Part shown: positions 39,327 to 42,500 of the stretch, piece after piece | Layout of the letters: every line of letters begins with the position of its first letter | Numbering within the stretch: position 1 is the stretch's first letter | Translations under genes and position numbers: made by a program | Source: Prorocentrum cordatum | Taxonomy: Eukaryota; Sar; Dinophyceae; Prorocentrales; Prorocentraceae | NCBI GenBank assembly: GCA_963575745.1 | Contig: CAUYUJ010001711.1 | Location: 1 to 42,500, forward strand | Direction: 5' to 3' | Length of the DNA: 42,500 bases | Notes under the pieces: model-generated | Database searches by the model: none | The model's input: only the letters and a program-made list of their open reading frames with translations | What the model was told of the DNA's origin: nothing

Positions 39327-41330
39327 CTTGGAGACCTCTTGGGGCTTCTTGGGCCGTCTTGAGCAACCTTGGGGCCGTCTCGGGCCGCCCCCGTCTGACG
39401 CCGTCGGACGCCCTCTTGGGAGCCTCTCTGGGCCGACTTGGGGCCGTCTTGGGGTGCTCCAGGGCCGTCGTAGATGACATCTAGGGCATCTTGGGCCGTC
39501 TTGGGGCCCTCTTGGGGCCATCTTGGGGGCCTCTTGGATCGTTCTGGGGCCAGATTGGAGGCCTCTTGTTTTCTGTGGGAGCTCTTGGGCCGTCTCGGTC
39601 CGCCGGAAGGCACAACAGAAACACATGCCAACATCCTTCGAACCCTGAAGGGGAATCAAGGATGGTGGCCTCTTCGGGCCTTCCTGAGGCCATCTTGGAG
39701 ACCTCTTGGGGCCTCTTGGGCCGTCTTGAGCCACCTTGGATCTATCTTGGGTCATCTTGATGGCCTCCTGGCCCGTCTGACGCCGTCGGGCGCCCTCTTG
39801 GGGGCCTCTCTGGGCCGACTTGGGGCCCTTTTGGGGTGCTCCAGGGCCGTTTTGGAGGACATCTAGGGCCTCGGCAGCCGTCTTGGGGCCCTCTTGGGGC
39901 CACATTGGGGGCCTCTTGGATCGTTCTGGTGCCGTATTGGAGGCCTTGTTTTCTGTGGGAGCTCTTGGGCCGCCTCGGGCCGTCGCAATGCCGAAAAGAA
40001 ACGCATGCCAACATCCTTCGGACATCGAAGGAAAATCAATGATGTTGGCCTCTTCGGGCCTTCCTGGAGGCCCTCTTGGAGGCCTCTTGGGCCGTCTTGG
40101 AGACCTCTTGGGGCTTCTTGGGCCGTCTTGAGCAACCTTGGGGCCGTCTCGGGCCGCCCCCGTCTGACGCCGTCGGACGCCCTCTTGGGGGCCTCTCTGG
40201 GCCGACTTGGGGCCGTCTTGGGGTGCTCCAGGGCCGTCGTAGGTGACATCTAGGGCATCTTGGGCCGTCTTGGGGCCCTTTTGGGGCCATCTTGGGGGCC
40301 TCTTGGATCGTTCTGGGGCCAGATTGGAGGCCTCTTGTTTTCTGTGGGAGCTCTTGGGCCGTCTCGGCCCGCCGGAAGACCGAATAGAAACACATGCCAA
40401 CATCCTTCGAACCCTGAAGGGGAATCAAGGATGGTGGCCTCTTCGGGCCTTCCTGAGGCCGTCTTGGAAACCTCTTGGGGCCTCTTGGGCCGTCTTGAGC
40501 CACCTTGGAGCTATCTTGGGTCATCTTGATGGCCTCCTGGCCCGTCTGACGCCGTCGGGCGCCTTCTTGGGGGCCTCTCTGGGCCGACTTGGGGCCCTCT
40601 TGGGGTGCTCCAGGGCCGTTTTGGAGGACATCTAGGGCCTCGGCAGCCGTCTTGGGGCCCTCTTGGGGCCATCTTGGGGGCCTCTTGGATCGTTCTGGTG
40701 CCGTATTGGAGGCCTCTTGTTTTCTGTGGGAGCTCTTGGGCCGTCTCGGGCCGTCGGAATGCCGAAAAGAAACGCATGCCAACATCCTTCGGACATCGAA
40801 GGAAAATCAATGATGTTGGCCTCTTCGGGCCCTCCTGGAGGCCCTCTTGGAGGCCTCTTGGGCCGTCTTGAGCCACCTTGGAGCCATCTTGGGCCGTCTT
40901 GATGGCCTCCTGGCCCGTCTGACGCCGTCGGACGCCCTCTTGGGGGCCTCTCTGGGCCGACTTGGGGCCCTCTTGGGGTGCTCCACGGCCGTCTTAGAGG
41001 ACATCTGGGGCCTCTGGGGCCATCTTGGGGGCCTCGTGGGCCGTTCTGGGGCCATCTTGGAGATCTCTTGGGCGATATTGGGGCGATCTGTGGGGGCTCT
41101 TGGGCCGCCTCGGGCCGTCGGAATGCAGAAAAGAAGCGCATGCGAACATCCTTCAAACACCTGAGGGAACAATGATGCTGGCCTCGTCGGGCCTTCCTGG
41201 AGGACCTCGGAGGTCTTGCGGGCCGCCTTGGAGGCCTCTTGGGCCGTTTGGGATGCCTCTTGGAGGCCTATGGGGTCGTCCTGGAGGCTTCTGGGGCGCT
41301 CTTGGAGGCAGACGCTCAGTCTTATCATCA
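39327..41330 (+). repeat. GGCC/CTTGG-rich higher-order array, part right of the copia element
   Basis: Two ~385 bp monomer types alternate: A (TTGTTTTCTGTGGGAG at 39566 and 40335; GAACCCTGAAGGGGAATCAA) and B (39946 and 40717; GGACATCGAAGGAAAATCAA). A-to-A is 769 bp and B-to-B 771 bp. A fifth, more diverged monomer lies near 41100-41330. All are filled with CTTGGG and GGGCC words. The many Arg/Pro/Gln frames on both strands come from the unit. Confidence 0.92.
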
Positions 41331-41463
41331 GGCGTCTCGGGCTAGGATCCCCAAGATCGCGATTGGTTAAGGGTGTCCCGAGCGAAACGGCCGCTCTTGG
41401 AGACCGTCGGTGGCGCAGCGGGCTGGCCATTCCGGGTGGCCAGTCCGCAGGATTGCACGGCCA

Positions 41464-41569
41464 GTTGTGTGTGTGTGTGTGTGTGTGGGTGCGTGGGTGC
41501 GTGGGTGCGTGGGTGCGTGGGTGCGTGGGTGCGTGGGTGCGTGGGTGCGTGGGTGGTGGTGGTGGTGGG

Positions 41570-41616
<47 letters not shown>

Positions 41617-42500
41617 ATGCGTTCGGTGTGTGCGTGTGTGCGTGCGGCGGGCGGTGCGTGCGTGCGTGTGTGTGTCAGATCTTTGTCTGTGACTCGTGTC
41701 CTGTGTCTCTGTGTCTCATTGTCTCTGTGTCTCTGTGTCCTCTGGTCTCTGTGTCTCTGTGTTTGCGTGTCCTCGTGTCTCTGTGTCTTTGTGACTGAGT
41801 GTCTCCGTGTGTCTCTGTGTGTCCTCTGTTGTCTCCTTTGTGTGTCTCCTGTGTTCTCTGTGTGTCCTCTGTGAGTCTGTGTGTGTCTGTGTGTGTCTGT
41901 GTGTCTCTGTGTGTGTCTGTGTGTGTCTGTGTGTGTGTCTGTGTGTGTCTGTGTGTGTCTGTGTGTGTCTGTGTGTGTCTGTGTGTGGCTGTGTGTGGCT
42001 GTGTGTGGCTGTGTGTGGCTGTGTGTGGCTGTGTGTGGCTGTGTGTGGCTGTGTGTGGCTGTGTGTGTCTGTGTGTCTGTGTGTCTGTGTGTCTGTGTGT
42101 CTGAGTGTCTGTCTGTGTTGTGTCTGTGCTGTGTCTGTGCTGTGTCTGTGCGTCTGTGCGTCTGTGCGTCTGTGCGTCTGTGCGTCTGTGCGTCTGTGCG
42201 TCTGTGCGTCTGTGTGTCTGTGCGTCTGTACGTCTGTGCGTCTGTGCGTCTGTGCGTCTGTGCGTCTGTGCGTCTGTGCGTCTGTGCGTCTGTGCGTCTG
42301 TGCGTCTGTGCGTCTGTGCGTCTGTGCGTCGTCTGTGCGTCTGTGCGTCTGTGTGCGTCTGTGTGCGTCTGTGTGCGTCTGTGTGCGTCTGTGTGTCTCT
42401 GTGTGTCTCTGTGTGTCTCTGTGTGTCTCTGTGTGTCTCTGTGTGTCTCTGTGTGTCTCTGTGTGTCTCTGTGTGTCTCTGTGTGTCTCTGTGTGTCTGT
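41464..42500 (+). repeat. TG-rich microsatellite cluster to the window end
   Basis: Successive blocks with different units: (GT)n, GTGCGTGG (about 41487-41555), GTGC (about 41567-41617), CTGTGTGT variants (41670-41980), the 10-mer GTGTGTGGCT (about 41981-42065), the 8-mer TGTGCGTC (about 42145-42345), and the 10-mers GTGTGCGTCT then GTGTGTCTCT to the end. No gene. Confidence 0.95.

Noticed and set aside
39180-40403. 407-codon minus-strand frame rich in Pro, Arg and Gln
   Set aside because: Translation of the GGCC/CTTGG repeat, which is open in several frames; it also starts in array DNA and runs into the LTR.
41464-42500. possible telomere
   Set aside because: The units are TG-rich, but none is the TTTAGGG or TTAGGG type expected for dinoflagellate telomeres.
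1-42500. tRNA, rRNA, snRNA or spliced-leader RNA genes
   Set aside because: I scanned by eye for TTCGA T-arms, the leader sequence and rRNA words and found no convincing gene. GTTCGA at 10794 and 16410 has no cloverleaf around it.

Overview
The window looks like nuclear DNA of a dinoflagellate (Prorocentrum, Polarella or Symbiodiniaceae are all possible; I cannot choose). The evidence is indirect. The only recognisable proteins are retroelement proteins with sequence habits known from dinoflagellates: a copia polyprotein with a cytosine-methyltransferase-like domain and an extra Cys/His motif, and LINE endonuclease/reverse transcriptase. The rest is almost entirely simple-sequence DNA, minisatellites and tandem segmental repeats. 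I found no intact host gene, rRNA, tRNA or bacterial-style operon. One short DPY-30/RIIa-like segment may be a host exon.

Layout. 1-3.7 kb: a 245-250 bp tandem repeat, a foldback element with (CAA)n/(TTG)n arms, a 12-13 bp GC-rich minisatellite, a ~100 bp tandem repeat and a (GGA/GAC)n tract. 3.7-6.1 kb: a decayed minus-strand LINE (endonuclease then reverse transcriptase). 6.1-12.2 kb: microsatellites, dispersed repeats, an unassigned minus-strand reading frame and the DPY-30-like segment. 12.2-13.2 kb: a plus-strand LINE 3' end. 13.2-16.5 kb: further dispersed and tandem repeats (136 bp and 21 bp units). 16.56-28.75 kb: a five-copy tandem array of 2.6-2.86 kb units. 28.75-41.3 kb: a GGCC/CTTGG-rich array with a ~770 bp two-part higher-order repeat. 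41.46-42.5 kb: TG-rich microsatellites running off the end.

The main object is a 9,995 bp LTR retrotransposon (29332-39326) inserted into that higher-order array. It has 179 bp LTRs (TGTGG...CCACA) with 3 differences, a primer-binding site resembling the initiator-tRNA type, and a CTTG target duplication. Removing the element plus one CTTG restores the array's own 389 bp spacing, which independently confirms both ends. Coding order is gag, zinc knuckle, aspartic protease, an accessory Ala/Pro-rich protein with a C/H/C/C motif, a C5-methyltransferase-like domain (SPPC...FEHP), integrase (HHCC, DDE), reverse transcriptase and RNase H: Ty1/copia order plus two additions. The copy is interrupted by several frame changes and one stop although its LTRs are nearly identical, so it is either a recent insertion that broke quickly or it carries assembly indels.

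Most open frames elsewhere are by-products of three-base-period repeats and are not listed as genes.
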